This document shows, piece by piece, positions 8,169 to 16,590 of a DNA stretch of 53,097 nucleotides (its first letter is position 1; each line of letters opens with the position of its first letter). This stretch comes from Proteobacteria bacterium UBA652 (GTDB lineage: Bacteria; Pseudomonadota; Gammaproteobacteria; Nitrosococcales; Methylophagaceae). The DNA lies in NCBI GenBank assembly GCA_002299915.1, contig DBOG01000074.1, positions 1 to 53,097 on the forward strand, in the 5' to 3' direction. A model generated the notes under the pieces. The model saw nothing but the letters and a program-made list of their open reading frames with translations, searched no databases and had not been told where the DNA came from. The position numbers and the translations under genes are program-made.

Positions 8169-8981
8169 TCACAAACCGCGCTGTCTTACGGCTTCAAATA
8201 AACACACCCCTGCCGCCACAGACACATTCAAACTCTCCGCGCCACCTTGCATCGGAATATCCACCACATGATCACAATGTTCCCGCGTTAAACGCCGTAT
8301 TCCGCGCCCTTCCGCACCTAACACGATCGCCAATGGTCCTGTTAAATTGGCACTAAACACGGACCCTTCACTATCACCCGACGTACCCACAAGCCAGATA
8401 CCGCGATCTTGTAATTCGCGCAAAACACGCGCTAAATTAGTCACCTGAATAAACGGCAAACGTTCAGCGGCGCCACTCGATACTTTCAATACCGTATGAG
8501 TTAAGCCCGTTGCCCGATCTTTAGGTGCAATCACCGCATGCACGCCTGCCGCCTCTGCTGTGCGCAAGCAAGCACCCAAATTATGCGGATCTTGCACCCC
8601 ATCTAAAATCAATAAAAAAGGCGGCGATGCTAATCCATCCAACAGCTGAAATAATTGCACTTCATCACCCGCCACCAAAGGGCGGCTGCGTGCAATCACC
8701 CCTTGGTGTTGTGCATCAGGCAACATCTCATCTAATATCTGCCGTTCAACGTGCTGCACAAGGATCTTGTGTGTTTCTACCGCCTCAAGTAAGGCGGCCA
8801 TGCGCGCATCTTGCCGGCCTTGTGCTAGCCAAACCTCAATCACCCGCGATTCAGGCCGCTCTAACGCTGCCTGAATCGCATGAAAACCAAAGATTAAATC
8901 TGGTTGAACGCGCTCGGGGTTAGATCCCTGACGGCGTTTGGTAGGCTGATGATTCTTGTCCTTCGACGATCGGTTTGACAT
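8169..8981 (-). CDS. rlmB: 23S rRNA (guanosine-2'-O)-methyltransferase RlmB
   Basis: A 270-residue SPOUT methyltransferase that modifies G2251 in the 23S rRNA P-loop. The substrate-binding N-domain begins LIFGFHAIQAALERP (about residue 29). The SPOUT knot shows LILDGVQDPHNLGACLRTAE, IVLGAEGRGIRRLT and SLNVSVAAGVCLFEAVRQR. The start is notable: ATG 8981 lies 62 bases inside the upstream OmpA-family gene, and no ATG, GTG or TTG occurs in frame before residue 40, so this start, with a basic 28-residue leader peptide extra to the family, seems forced. The two genes overlap in different frames. Confidence 0.93.
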   Translation of the reverse strand: MSNRSSKDKNHQPTKRRQGSNPERVQPDLIFGFHAIQAALERPESRVIEVWLAQGRQDARMAALLEAVETHKILVQHVERQILDEMLPDAQHQGVIARSRPLVAGDEVQLFQLLDGLASPPFLLILDGVQDPHNLGACLRTAEAAGVHAVIAPKDRATGLTHTVLKVSSGAAERLPFIQVTNLARVLRELQDRGIWLVGTSGDSEGSVFSANLTGPLAIVLGAEGRGIRRLTREHCDHVVDIPMQGGAESLNVSVAAGVCLFEAVRQRGL

Positions 8982-9603
8982 AAATTTCTACTCGACGATT
9001 TAATTGGCGCCCCGCTTCCGTATCATTGGTCGCTCTCGGTGATGATTCACCGCGACCTAATGTCACTAAGCGAGACTCTGCAATCCCGCGTGAAGTGAAA
9101 TAATTCACCACCGCTGCAGCGCGCTGCTGGGAAAGCGTCATATTATACGCATCTGAGCCGACACTATCAGTATGTCCGACCACATGAATCACTGTATGCG
9201 GGTATCGCTCCAATACGCTGACCACTTTATCCAACGTTGCCATAAACGTCGGCTTCAAAGAACTGCTATTAAAATCAAATGACACTTCATTTGAAATTTC
9301 AATCTTCAATGTCTCATCTTCCAATCGTTGGACTTCTAAATCATGGCGCGCTTGTTCATCCGCTAACGCTGCTTCCATCTCGCGCTGCTGCTTATCCATA
9401 TAATGGCCAACACCCGCCCCTGCCGCCGCGCCCACTGCCGCGCCCGTCAATAATCCACCTTTATCATTATCCACCGCATGGCCAATAACAGCCCCGACCA
9501 CAGCACCCACCGCCGCCCCTGTTTTCATTTTATAATTCGGATCATTAGTCGCACATGCGCTCAATGATGCGGCCACTGCGACTGCTAAGATTAACTTTTT
9601 CAT
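8920..9603 (-). CDS. OmpA-family lipoprotein with glycine zipper (YiaD-like)
   Basis: A 227-residue protein: lipoprotein signal with lipobox LSAC (Cys at about 17), a glycine-zipper segment (GAAVGAVVGAVIGHAV, then a second GAAVGAAAGAGVGHYM) at about 29-70, a charged helix, and a C-terminal OmpA peptidoglycan-binding domain (FDFNSSSLKPTF, VVGHTDSVGSDAYNMTLSQQRA, GRGESSPRATN, NRRVEIYV). It probably tethers the outer membrane to peptidoglycan. Ribosome site GAGGA lies upstream of ATG 9603. The last 62 bases overlap rlmB. The nearest characterised relative is YiaD; that assignment rests on architecture only. Confidence 0.9.
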   Translation of the reverse strand: MKKLILAVAVAASLSACATNDPNYKMKTGAAVGAVVGAVIGHAVDNDKGGLLTGAAVGAAAGAGVGHYMDKQQREMEAALADEQARHDLEVQRLEDETLKIEISNEVSFDFNSSSLKPTFMATLDKVVSVLERYPHTVIHVVGHTDSVGSDAYNMTLSQQRAAAVVNYFTSRGIAESRLVTLGRGESSPRATNDTEAGRQLNRRVEIYVKPIVEGQESSAYQTPSGI

Positions 9604-9643
9604 TTTTATTATCCTCTTTGGTTAGACCTGAGCAGCTAGGATG

Positions 9644-9672
9644 ACTATAATTGTCGACATAAAAGCACTCAA
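9644..9672 (-). promoter_or_regulatory. Candidate sigma70 promoter for the OmpA-family lipoprotein gene
   Basis: On the minus strand TTGAGT (-35, 9667-9672) is followed after 17 bases by TATAGT (-10, 9644-9649), matching four and five of six consensus bases. Transcription would begin near 9637, leaving a leader of about 33 bases with the GAGGA ribosome site. It is seen by eye only. Confidence 0.42.
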
Positions 9673-9782
9673 TATTGTTGTTCCAGCCCATGTTCGCACA
9701 CTAAAATGAACACCCGCTGAATACCCCTCTCTAAGGGTAGGACAATCTTTTTTTAATATTTATCATTTGGAGCTTGAATTTT

Positions 9783-10298
9783 ATGGAACACGCCTTCATT
9801 CCCGTTAATATCGCGTTGCTCACTATCTCAGATTCGCGTACTGCAGAGAACGATACCTCAGGCAAAGTATTACGAGAACGCCTACTCGAAGCAGGCCACC
9901 AACTCGCTGATCAACAAATTGTGCGCGATGATATCTATCAAATCCGCGCCACACTGTCACACTGGATCACCCATCCTGATATTCAAGCCATCATCACCAC
10001 AGGCGGTACGGGTGTGACAGGTCGTGATGGCACGCCAGAAGCCGTTCAAGTGTTGCTCGATAAAGAAATTGTCGGTTTCGGTGAGCTATTCCGCCAGATT
10101 TCCTACCAAACCATCAAAACCTCCACCATTCAATCCCGTGCGATTGCCGGCGTTGCCAATGGTAGCTATATCTTCTGCCTGCCGGGTTCATCCGGTGCGT
10201 GCAAAACAGCTTGGGATGATATTCTCAAACACCAACTTGATATTCGGCATCGCCCCTGTAATTTTGTTGAACTGATGCCAAGGCTATTGGAAAAGTGA
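9783..10298 (+). CDS. moaB: Molybdenum cofactor biosynthesis protein MoaB
   Basis: A 171-residue MogA/MoaB-fold protein. I chose ATG 9783 because the GGAG ribosome site (9769-9772) stands ten bases before it, whereas a TTG at 9774 is too close. The molybdopterin-binding loop is ITTGGTGVTGRDGTPEAV (about 83-100), and NGSYIFCLPGSSGACKTAW follows. The family adenylylates molybdopterin or supports that step in cofactor assembly. The last four bases overlap the next gene (GTGA). No molybdoenzyme gene is in this window. Confidence 0.9.
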   Translation: MEHAFIPVNIALLTISDSRTAENDTSGKVLRERLLEAGHQLADQQIVRDDIYQIRATLSHWITHPDIQAIITTGGTGVTGRDGTPEAVQVLLDKEIVGFGELFRQISYQTIKTSTIQSRAIAGVANGSYIFCLPGSSGACKTAWDDILKHQLDIRHRPCNFVELMPRLLEK

Positions 10299-10516
10299 TT
10301 TTATATACGACTCTTGGCTGCCATCTCTGTGACCAAGCGGCTGATTTACTCAACACAATCAACCAATCCTATATCCCCACCGAAATCGGTGATGATGATG
10401 TATTACTTGCCGAATATGGTATTCGTATCCCCGTTATTGCTACTGATAATGGTAATACTCTAGATTGGCCATTTACCCAAGCAGAACTGCTCACTTTTAT
10501 AAGCGAAAACGTATGA
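10295..10516 (+). CDS. Glutaredoxin-family thiol protein (DUF836-like)
   Basis: A 73-residue thioredoxin-fold protein starting at GTG 10295, which overlaps the moaB stop (GTGA). The redox site is CHLC (residues 9-12) in LYTTLGCHLCDQA; a cis-proline lies in IRIPVIA (about 46). Small proteins of this type are annotated as glutaredoxin family or DUF836; the physiological partner is unknown. Its stop overlaps the rnd start (ATGA), so moaB, this gene and rnd are read as one coupled operon. A role in redox protection is inference. Confidence 0.8.
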   Translation: MILYTTLGCHLCDQAADLLNTINQSYIPTEIGDDDVLLAEYGIRIPVIATDNGNTLDWPFTQAELLTFISENV

Positions 10517-11658
10517 CCTTACTTTATATAGATACCGCCCCCGAACTCGCAACACTTTGCGACACCTTAGCTAATAGCGACTGGATCGCGCTGGATACTG
10601 AATTTATCCGTGAAAAGACTTATAGACCACAACTATGTTTAATCCAAGTCGCCACCCAAGATGTGATTGCCTGTGTGGATCCCATTGCCTTAGCCGATGA
10701 TCTCGATCCTTTATTAGATGTGCTCTATCGACAAGACATCACCATCGTCTTCCATGCTGCTAGCCAAGATTTAGAAATTTTCCACTTGCTCCGTGATGCC
10801 CTACCTGCACCCGTGTTTGATACCCAAATTGCCGCCACTGTGCTTGGCTATGGCGAACAAATTGGCTATGCCAACCTCGTCAAGAAATGCCTTAATATTG
10901 ATCTCGATAAAGCCCATTCCCGCACAGATTGGGCGCGCCGGCCACTGAGTGAAGGCCAAATTAGCTATGCCGCCGATGATGTCCGTTATCTACGCCAAGT
11001 ATATCTCCAACTTGTACAAGAACTCGCCGACAAAGGCCGCACAGACTGGTTAACAGAAGAATTTAATCTACTCACCGATCCCGCAAAATATCGCCCCGAC
11101 CCAACTAATATTTGGCATAAATTACGCGGTGGCGGTCGGCTAAAAGGCGTGCAACTCGCCATCCTACAAAGCCTCTGCGAATGGCGGGAGCACCGTGCCA
11201 TTAATAAGGATCGACCACGCCGCTGGATCCTAAAAGATGATATCCTGCTCGATCTTGCCCGTATAGGACCCGATTCACCTGATCAACTCCAACAAATCCG
11301 CGGCCTAGAAGAAGGCGCCATCAAACGCTATGCAGACATTTGGTTAGATCTTATCAAAACAGCCAAATCCAGCCCTAAAGACAGCTGGCCTATCCTTAAA
11401 AAACCACACATCCTCAGCAGCGAACAAGATGCCACCTCCGACATTCTAATGGGATTGCTCCGAAAATATAGCGCCGAACATGATATCTCCCCCGCCGCCA
11501 TCGCCACAAGAAAAGACATCGACAAACTCGTTATCGGCGAACAAAATATTCCCCTACTACAAGGCTGGCGACATGACATCATCGGCAGCAAACTCAAAGC
11601 CTTCCTAAATGGCGACGATCAACTTTCTATTTCTTATGGTAAAATAAATATTACTTAA
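10513..11658 (+). CDS. rnd: Ribonuclease D
   Basis: A 381-residue DEDDy exonuclease that trims tRNA 3' ends. Start ATG 10513 overlaps the previous stop; upstream in-frame codons belong to the glutaredoxin gene. Exo motifs: ALDTEFIREKTYRPQLCLIQ (I), FHAASQDLEI (II) and YAADDVRYL (III). An HRDC domain follows (about 205-290: WREHRAINKDRPRRWILKDD), then a second, less conserved helical domain. Length is close to E. coli RNase D (375). Confidence 0.94.
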   Translation: MTLLYIDTAPELATLCDTLANSDWIALDTEFIREKTYRPQLCLIQVATQDVIACVDPIALADDLDPLLDVLYRQDITIVFHAASQDLEIFHLLRDALPAPVFDTQIAATVLGYGEQIGYANLVKKCLNIDLDKAHSRTDWARRPLSEGQISYAADDVRYLRQVYLQLVQELADKGRTDWLTEEFNLLTDPAKYRPDPTNIWHKLRGGGRLKGVQLAILQSLCEWREHRAINKDRPRRWILKDDILLDLARIGPDSPDQLQQIRGLEEGAIKRYADIWLDLIKTAKSSPKDSWPILKKPHILSSEQDATSDILMGLLRKYSAEHDISPAAIATRKDIDKLVIGEQNIPLLQGWRHDIIGSKLKAFLNGDDQLSISYGKINIT

Positions 11659-11666
11659 AATAAAAC

Positions 11667-11693
11667 CGTTCGTCCTGAGGCGCTCGAAGGATG
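11667..11693 (+). repeat. REP-like unit (CGTTCGTCCTGAG...TCGAAGGATG)
   Basis: A 27-base unit downstream of rnd belonging to the same repeat type as the two arms at 18098-18162. Just beyond it lies another structured stretch: AACTCC (11723-11728) can pair with GGAGTT (11738-11743). This gap of 142 bases separates rnd from the PfkB kinase gene. Confidence 0.6.
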
Positions 11694-11800
11694 AATCAAC
11701 AATTAACCATATTCCCGAGCACAACTCCAAGGATGGAGGAGTTAGAGCGACGCAGGATGCCAAAGTCGAGGCGGGGATCCACATCTAAACAGGATTTATA

Positions 11801-12778
11801 ATGTCAGCACTTATCTGCGGCTCCTTCGCCTTCGACACCATCATGGTCTTCCCAGACCAATTTAAAAACCACATCTTGGCCGATAAAATACACATGCTCA
11901 ATGTGTCTTTCTTCGTGCCTGAAATGCGGCGTGAATTTGGTGGCTGCGCGGGTAATATCGCCTATAACTTAAAATTGCTAGGCGATGAACCCGTTGCCAT
12001 GGGCACCGTTGGCGATGATTTTGGTCCCTATGCCGCCTGGATAGATAAGCAAAACATCAGCCGCCAACATGTACATGCCAAAGCCGGCACCTACACCGCC
12101 CAAGCCTTCATCACCACCGATCTAGATGATAATCAAATCACCGCCTTCCATCCCGGCGCCATGAGCCTCGCCCATGAAACGCCCATCAGCGATGCCAAAA
12201 ACATCACCATCGCCATTGTCTCCCCCGATGGTCGCGATGGCATGATCCAGCATGCGGCTGATCTACAGGCAGCTAATATCCCCTTCATCTTCGATCCCGG
12301 CCAAGGCCTCCCCATGTTTGATGGCGATGAATTGCTCACCTTCGCCAAACAAGCCACTTACATCACCCTCAATGACTATGAAGCCCAGCTCTTCCAAGAT
12401 CGCACAGGGCAAACACCCGAACAAATTGCCGAACTGGTTGAGGCTTTAATTATCACCCGCGGCGGTGAAGGCTCGTATATTTACACCGATGGCAAACGCC
12501 TAGATATCCCCAGCGCCAAAGCCGCCCAACTAGCCGATCCAACAGGCTGTGGCGATGCCTACCGCGCAGGTTTATTGCATGGTATCCAGCATGGCAAAGA
12601 TTGGGCAACCACTGGCCGTATTGCCTCCCTACTAGGCGCAATCAAAATAGAACAGAATGGTACCCAAAATCATCGGTTCACCATGGCTGAATTTGCAGCA
12701 CGATTCGAAGAAAGTTTTGGCATTGCATACCACGCCACAAAAAACATCTCTGAAACAGCGGTTGGCAATCACCAATGA
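11801..12778 (+). CDS. PfkB-family kinase, adenosine kinase-like
   Basis: A 325-residue ribokinase-fold sugar/nucleoside kinase. The N-terminal signature is MSALICGSFAFDTIMVFPDQF with FGGCAGNIAYNL (about 47-58, substrate contact), and the C-terminal PfkB signature is DPTGCGDAYRAG (about 246-257) with the catalytic Asp and the anion hole GCGD. Overall pattern and length fit the bacterial adenosine kinase-like subgroup, which would phosphorylate adenosine to AMP; other substrates cannot be excluded. The stop overlaps the tag start (ATGA). A connection with the SAH/MTA deaminase at 45 kb would be speculation. Confidence 0.8.
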   Translation: MSALICGSFAFDTIMVFPDQFKNHILADKIHMLNVSFFVPEMRREFGGCAGNIAYNLKLLGDEPVAMGTVGDDFGPYAAWIDKQNISRQHVHAKAGTYTAQAFITTDLDDNQITAFHPGAMSLAHETPISDAKNITIAIVSPDGRDGMIQHAADLQAANIPFIFDPGQGLPMFDGDELLTFAKQATYITLNDYEAQLFQDRTGQTPEQIAELVEALIITRGGEGSYIYTDGKRLDIPSAKAAQLADPTGCGDAYRAGLLHGIQHGKDWATTGRIASLLGAIKIEQNGTQNHRFTMAEFAARFEESFGIAYHATKNISETAVGNHQ

Positions 12779-13332
12779 AACGCTGTGAATGGGCGAACTC
12801 AAACCCTTTAGAAATGGAATATCATGACAAGGAATGGGGAATTCCAGTGCATGATGACCGCTTGCTATTTGAAATGTTAACGCTGGAAAGTGCACAGTCA
12901 GGACTAAGCTGGGCAACCATTCTTAAAAAGAGGCAAAGTTATCTGGCTGCCTTTGATAATTTTGATATTCAAAAAGTAGCCAAATACACAGATACAAAAA
13001 TAGCAGTATTACTCCAAGACGCTGGTATTGTAAGACATAAACAAAAGATTATCGCCACCATCGAAAATGCAAAACAGATCTTAAATATTCAAGGTGAACA
13101 TGGTAGCTTTGATGCTTATATTTGGTCATTTGTTGACGGAAAACCAATAAAAAATGCTTGGCAGAAGTTAGTCGACGTTCCGACAAACACACCCGTTTCA
13201 GAAGCCATGAGTAAAGATTTTAAAAAAAGAGGCTTTAAATTTATTGGCCCCACTACTTGTTATGCTTATATGCAAGCGGTCGGAATGGTAAACGATCACT
13301 TGGTTTTATGCTATCGGCACTCCCAAATCTAA
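12775..13332 (+). CDS. tag: DNA-3-methyladenine glycosylase I
   Basis: A 185-residue helix-hairpin-helix-superfamily glycosylase that removes 3-methyladenine from DNA. The zinc ligands of Tag are all present: C4 in KRCEWA, H17 in YHDKEWG, and the C-terminal His and Cys in NDHLVLC. The base-recognition segment ESAQSGLSWATIL and the FIGPTTCYAYMQAVGMVNDH run are diagnostic. It is coupled to the PfkB kinase by a four-base overlap. It is AT-richer than the kinase gene. Confidence 0.94.
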   Translation: MKRCEWANSNPLEMEYHDKEWGIPVHDDRLLFEMLTLESAQSGLSWATILKKRQSYLAAFDNFDIQKVAKYTDTKIAVLLQDAGIVRHKQKIIATIENAKQILNIQGEHGSFDAYIWSFVDGKPIKNAWQKLVDVPTNTPVSEAMSKDFKKRGFKFIGPTTCYAYMQAVGMVNDHLVLCYRHSQI

Positions 13333-13421
13333 AAACACATGATAGGCCATTGTAAGTTACATACCTAGTGACTATTCTTAGTCCGAACTCAGGTCAGGCT
13401 ACTAAATTGGAGGGTTGCCGC

Positions 13422-13637
13422 GTGAATTTAAGCCGTCTATTTCTTCGGAGTAAGGTGATTAGATTGATACACAAAATAGTTCTTGGCACTGAAATGGTTC
13501 TAATCCTGTGCCTATTATTACTAGCATTCAGTCTATCCGGAGATCCAAGACCTGTATTCCGTACTGTCTTACTACTGTCTATTTTAAGTATTAGTTCATT
13601 ACTCTATATCACCACCAAGACTATTTTAGGCACTTAG
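13422..13637 (+). CDS. Small membrane protein, unknown
   Basis: A 71-residue protein starting at GTG 13422, which has a clear GGAGG ribosome site (13409-13413) eight bases upstream; a GTG at 13368 has none. It has a basic N-terminus (SRLFLRSKVIRLIHK) and two membrane spans, about residues 21-38 (MVLILCLLLLAFSL) and 46-63 (TVLLLSILSISSLLYI), joined by a short SGDPRP loop. Both termini are probably cytoplasmic. No family is recognised. It stands alone between tag and an inverted repeat. Confidence 0.55.
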   Translation: MNLSRLFLRSKVIRLIHKIVLGTEMVLILCLLLLAFSLSGDPRPVFRTVLLLSILSISSLLYITTKTILGT

Positions 13638-13646
13638 ATTCAACAA

Positions 13647-13705
13647 CGAAGTGCAACGTTTTAAAAACAGTTCATAAAAAGTAAGATGTGCAGTGTTGCA
13701 CTTCG
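13647..13705. repeat. Perfect 11-base inverted repeat, 59 bases end to end
   Basis: CGAAGTGCAAC (13647-13657) and its exact complement GTTGCACTTCG (13695-13705) bracket 37 bases. A smaller hairpin GTGCA-GTGT-TGCAC (13688-13701) uses the same right arm. The arrangement could be the fused ends of a deleted insertion element, a small non-autonomous element or an operator. No transposase is nearby. It ends eight bases before the first codon of the PEP-CTERM-type gene. Confidence 0.5.
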
Positions 13706-13712
13706 AACTTGA

Positions 13713-14489
13713 ATGACCACTGTAAATGCCGGACCCTCAAATGAAAATAGAGGTTCCTTTAATGCGCCACTTGCTATCAATATGTTCCAAGATAGGTGGA
13801 AAGTTCAGGATGGTAACTATCAAGTTAGAACCGCTGGTGGTGGCGCGGCTGCCCTACCCTTTACCCGCAATTATCATATTTTTGATATTCCAGCACTCGC
13901 AGCGGGTGAAGTGGTTACCAGTGTTACGCTCACATTGGCACACCCTGCAAGCTCATATCATAGTGGCGATGCTACGGAGACGCTTGAACTATTTGATGTT
14001 GATCCTGCTAACTTTACTGATATGCGCGTTATCAGCAAATTTACACCTGGTGCACCTGGTGCAACACCGCCGCTTGAAAACCGCCCTATCAGCACCTTAC
14101 AAGCTATTTTTAATGATTTAGGGGCGGGCACCTCATATGGCACAATGACATCAAGTCTGGCAGATAATAGTACGTCACAATCTGTTTCAACCGCTGATAC
14201 GCTCACCCCAGCATTGATGAATGCATTAACCACGCTAGGACAAGCAGGCGGTGGTGATTTTGGTATTGGTGGTTCGCTCACATCAGGCATTAGTACGCCA
14301 AATGTTATCAATAGAATATTTCGAGGAACGGCCAATTTTGCAACTTTAAGTAGCTTACAAATTACAACCACATCAGCCGCTACCACTGCGACTCCTGTAC
14401 CTATCCCAGCCACAGCATGGCTGTTTGGTGCCGGATTATTAGCATTCATGGGTGCTTTAACTTTAAGACGACGAGAAATGCCAGGGTAA
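13713..14489 (+). CDS. PEP/VPLPA-CTERM-type surface protein lacking a signal peptide (possibly 5'-truncated)
   Basis: A 258-residue frame. The C-terminus is a classic exosortase sorting tail: VPIPATAWLFGAGLLAFMGA then LTLRRRE (about 228-254), with the Pro-x-Pro motif, a membrane helix and an Arg cluster. The body is Ser/Thr/Gly-rich with a beta-type fold and no recognised domain. Such proteins need an N-terminal signal peptide, but here the N-terminus MTTVNAGPSNENRGSF is hydrophilic, no ribosome site is visible, and an in-frame TGA lies directly before the ATG. The upstream inverted repeat ends eight bases away. I infer the 5' end was lost or displaced. A bidirectional terminator follows. Confidence 0.65.
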   Translation: MTTVNAGPSNENRGSFNAPLAINMFQDRWKVQDGNYQVRTAGGGAAALPFTRNYHIFDIPALAAGEVVTSVTLTLAHPASSYHSGDATETLELFDVDPANFTDMRVISKFTPGAPGATPPLENRPISTLQAIFNDLGAGTSYGTMTSSLADNSTSQSVSTADTLTPALMNALTTLGQAGGGDFGIGGSLTSGISTPNVINRIFRGTANFATLSSLQITTTSAATTATPVPIPATAWLFGAGLLAFMGALTLRRREMPG

Positions 14490-14510
14490 TTTTTTAATCA
14501 CTTTATCAAC

Positions 14511-14541
14511 AAAAAAGCGGCTTTTTTAGAGCCGCTTTTTT
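14511..14541. terminator. Bidirectional intrinsic terminator
   Basis: AAAAAAGCGGCT (14511-14522) pairs perfectly with AGCCGCTTTTTT (14530-14541) across a seven-base loop, giving a GC core with T-runs on both strands. It lies between two convergent genes and serves both. Confidence 0.9.
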
Positions 14542-14558
14542 CGTTAAAACGATTGATG

Positions 14559-15446
14559 TTAACCATAAATAGTCGGTGCACCTAATTGTGCATGAATTTG
14601 ATTGGCTACACTTTGATTGATGCCCAGTCCTTTTGCTAGGCTATCCAAATAATGTGCTTCTTTATTACTATCTAGATCAATAGCCATTAGTGATACGGCA
14701 TAGATTTGTTGCTCCATTCCTCTTGGAATGCTGCGTACAAAACCAGCGACATCTAATGGTGCACGAAATTCGGCGCGAACAAAGTCTGCTTCTGCTTGAG
14801 ACACCTCACCTAATCTACTAATCACTTTTTCTTGCTCTGCTGCATCAATACTGCCATCTGATTTTGCTGCATTAATCATGGCGCGGATAATCAGCGTTGC
14901 TTGATCTGTTGCTTGTGCGCTATTGACGCCCATTGGCAAGTGATCGCAATTATCATGCCCTTGTGTAGTTGCATTGGCATTTTGAGCTTGTGCATATTTA
15001 GTGAGTGCGCCACCAAGTAGGCCGCCTAATCCACCTGCACCACCAAGCCCAGCACTATTTTTTTGCCCGCCACCAAGTAGACTGCCGAGCAAATCACCCA
15101 TGCCACCACCGGCTGCAGGCGCTTGTCTTTGTTGTCTACCACCGCCAGAAAGGCTCCCGATCAAATCGCCTAATCCGCCGCCTGCTTTAGGTTGCTGCCT
15201 AGCTCCGCCACCAAGGAGACCGCCTAGTAAATCGCCGATATCACCGCCTCGGGTAGATTTTTGGCCTCCTGCTATTAAGCCACCGAGGATATCCCCTAAA
15301 GCACCGCCACCTTGCGTCGGTTGCTTTTGGGCTCCTCCTAATGCAGCACCTAGAACATTACCTAACACATTACCACCAGACCCTTTTGAAAGGGTACCAT
15401 TACCTAGTAAGCTGCCGAGTATTTTTATCGTATCAATTGATGCCAT
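14559..15446 (-). CDS. DUF533 / TerB-like protein with glycine-rich repeats (YebE-like)
   Basis: A 295-residue protein. The N-terminal half (about 20-150) consists of Gly/Leu-rich units of the form GG-x-GDLLGGLLGGG separated by Gln/Arg-rich linkers, at least five copies. The C-terminal half (about 175-290) is the DUF533 domain of E. coli YebE: an all-helical TerB-like fold with ATLIIRAMINAAKSDGSID, EQEKVISRLGEVSQAEADFV and LMAIDLDSNKEAHYLDSLA. The acidic DGSID and DSNKE stretches resemble metal-binding positions in TerB folds. Function is unknown. Repeat number may vary between strains. Confidence 0.85.
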   Translation of the reverse strand: MASIDTIKILGSLLGNGTLSKGSGGNVLGNVLGAALGGAQKQPTQGGGALGDILGGLIAGGQKSTRGGDIGDLLGGLLGGGARQQPKAGGGLGDLIGSLSGGGRQQRQAPAAGGGMGDLLGSLLGGGQKNSAGLGGAGGLGGLLGGALTKYAQAQNANATTQGHDNCDHLPMGVNSAQATDQATLIIRAMINAAKSDGSIDAAEQEKVISRLGEVSQAEADFVRAEFRAPLDVAGFVRSIPRGMEQQIYAVSLMAIDLDSNKEAHYLDSLAKGLGINQSVANQIHAQLGAPTIYG

Positions 15447-15507
15447 CCGTTTCTCTCCTTAAAACAAACAATTATGGAATATAGATTGTAGCATAGGAAG
15501 CAAAACC

Positions 15508-16590
15508 TTAGAACTCTAGATCAAACCCCAGTTGCTCTTCCGATTTATCGCCTGATTCACTGACAAAGCCACTCACCGTTACACCCACTAAGCGCACCGC
15601 TTTCTGCCCTGCCTCTGTACGCGATAATAAATCTGGCAGCATTACCCGTAAGCTGGTTAAATCTTTAATAATTTCAGAACAACTTTGGGCTCGGGTGACT
15701 TGTTTGAAATCAGCATATTTTACTTTTAAGGTGAGAGTCTTTCCTGTTAGTTCTAACTGCTGAAGCCGCTCAAATACTTTTTCAGCTAATGCGTTTAAAT
15801 GGTTTAACAATACGGCAACATCTAGAATATCTTCAGAAAAGGTGGTTTCCTTACCTAACGATTTCCGAATGCGCGTACTCCGCACTGGACGATGATCGAT
15901 ACCGCGAGCAATATGATAATAATAGTCTGCTGATTTTCCGAATTTCATGGCCAGCTCGGCTTGTGACCAAACACGTAAATCTAACCCTGTTTCAATGCCT
16001 AGTTTTTTCATTTTCGCTTCAGTTGCAGGCCCCACACCATGAAATTTACCAACAGGCAAGCTAGCAACAAAATCAGCCCCCTGCTCAGGCTTAATTACAT
16101 AGAGCCCATCTGGTTTATCCATATCTGAGGCAATTTTGGCAAGAAATTTATTATAGGAAACACCTGCTGAGGCGATAAGATTGGTTTCTGCCAAAATGTC
16201 TTGCTTAATCGCTTGCGCTATCCGCGTGGCAGATCCTGCATAGGCTTCAGTATAGGTGACATCCAAATAGGCTTCATCAAGCGATAAAGGTTCTACCTCT
16301 GAGGCGTAGCGCCAAAATATCTCGCGTATTTTATCAGAGACTTCGCGATAAGCTTCAAACCGTGGCGGCACAAAGTTCGCCTGTGGGCATAAACGATAAG
16401 CCCGAGAACAGGCCATCGCAGAATGAATACCAAACTCCCGCGCCTCATAACTACACGCGGCAACAACGCCTCGGCTATTGGGCTGGCCGCCTACAATCAC
16501 GGGTTTATTTCGTAAGCCCGGGTTATCCCGTTGCTCGACAGATGCAAAAAAAGCATCCATATCAACATGGATTATCTTCCGCTGCACCAC
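15508..16590 (-). CDS. dinB: DNA polymerase IV (translesion, Y family)
   Basis: A Y-family polymerase of about 360 residues. Catalytic acids: HVDMDAFFASVEQRD near the N-terminus and LSLDEAYLDVT (about 105-115). The finger, palm and little-finger parts are complete, with PVGKFHGVGPATEAKM as the helix-hairpin-helix. I place the start at GTG 16590, giving MVQRKIIHVDMDAFF, where the G also ends the pgpA stop (TAGTG). An ATG at 16626 would add 12 unconserved residues and overlap pgpA by 37 bases; neither has a good ribosome site. The C-terminal EEQLGFDLEF fits a beta-clamp-binding tail. Confidence 0.93.
   Translation of the reverse strand: MVQRKIIHVDMDAFFASVEQRDNPGLRNKPVIVGGQPNSRGVVAACSYEAREFGIHSAMACSRAYRLCPQANFVPPRFEAYREVSDKIREIFWRYASEVEPLSLDEAYLDVTYTEAYAGSATRIAQAIKQDILAETNLIASAGVSYNKFLAKIASDMDKPDGLYVIKPEQGADFVASLPVGKFHGVGPATEAKMKKLGIETGLDLRVWSQAELAMKFGKSADYYYHIARGIDHRPVRSTRIRKSLGKETTFSEDILDVAVLLNHLNALAEKVFERLQQLELTGKTLTLKVKYADFKQVTRAQSCSEIIKDLTSLRVMLPDLLSRTEAGQKAVRLVGVTVSGFVSESGDKSEEQLGFDLEF

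Noticed and set aside
15001..15462. Proline-rich 153-codon frame on the plus strand
   Set aside because: It is the antisense shadow of the glycine-rich DUF533 gene: Gly codons read as Pro on the other strand.
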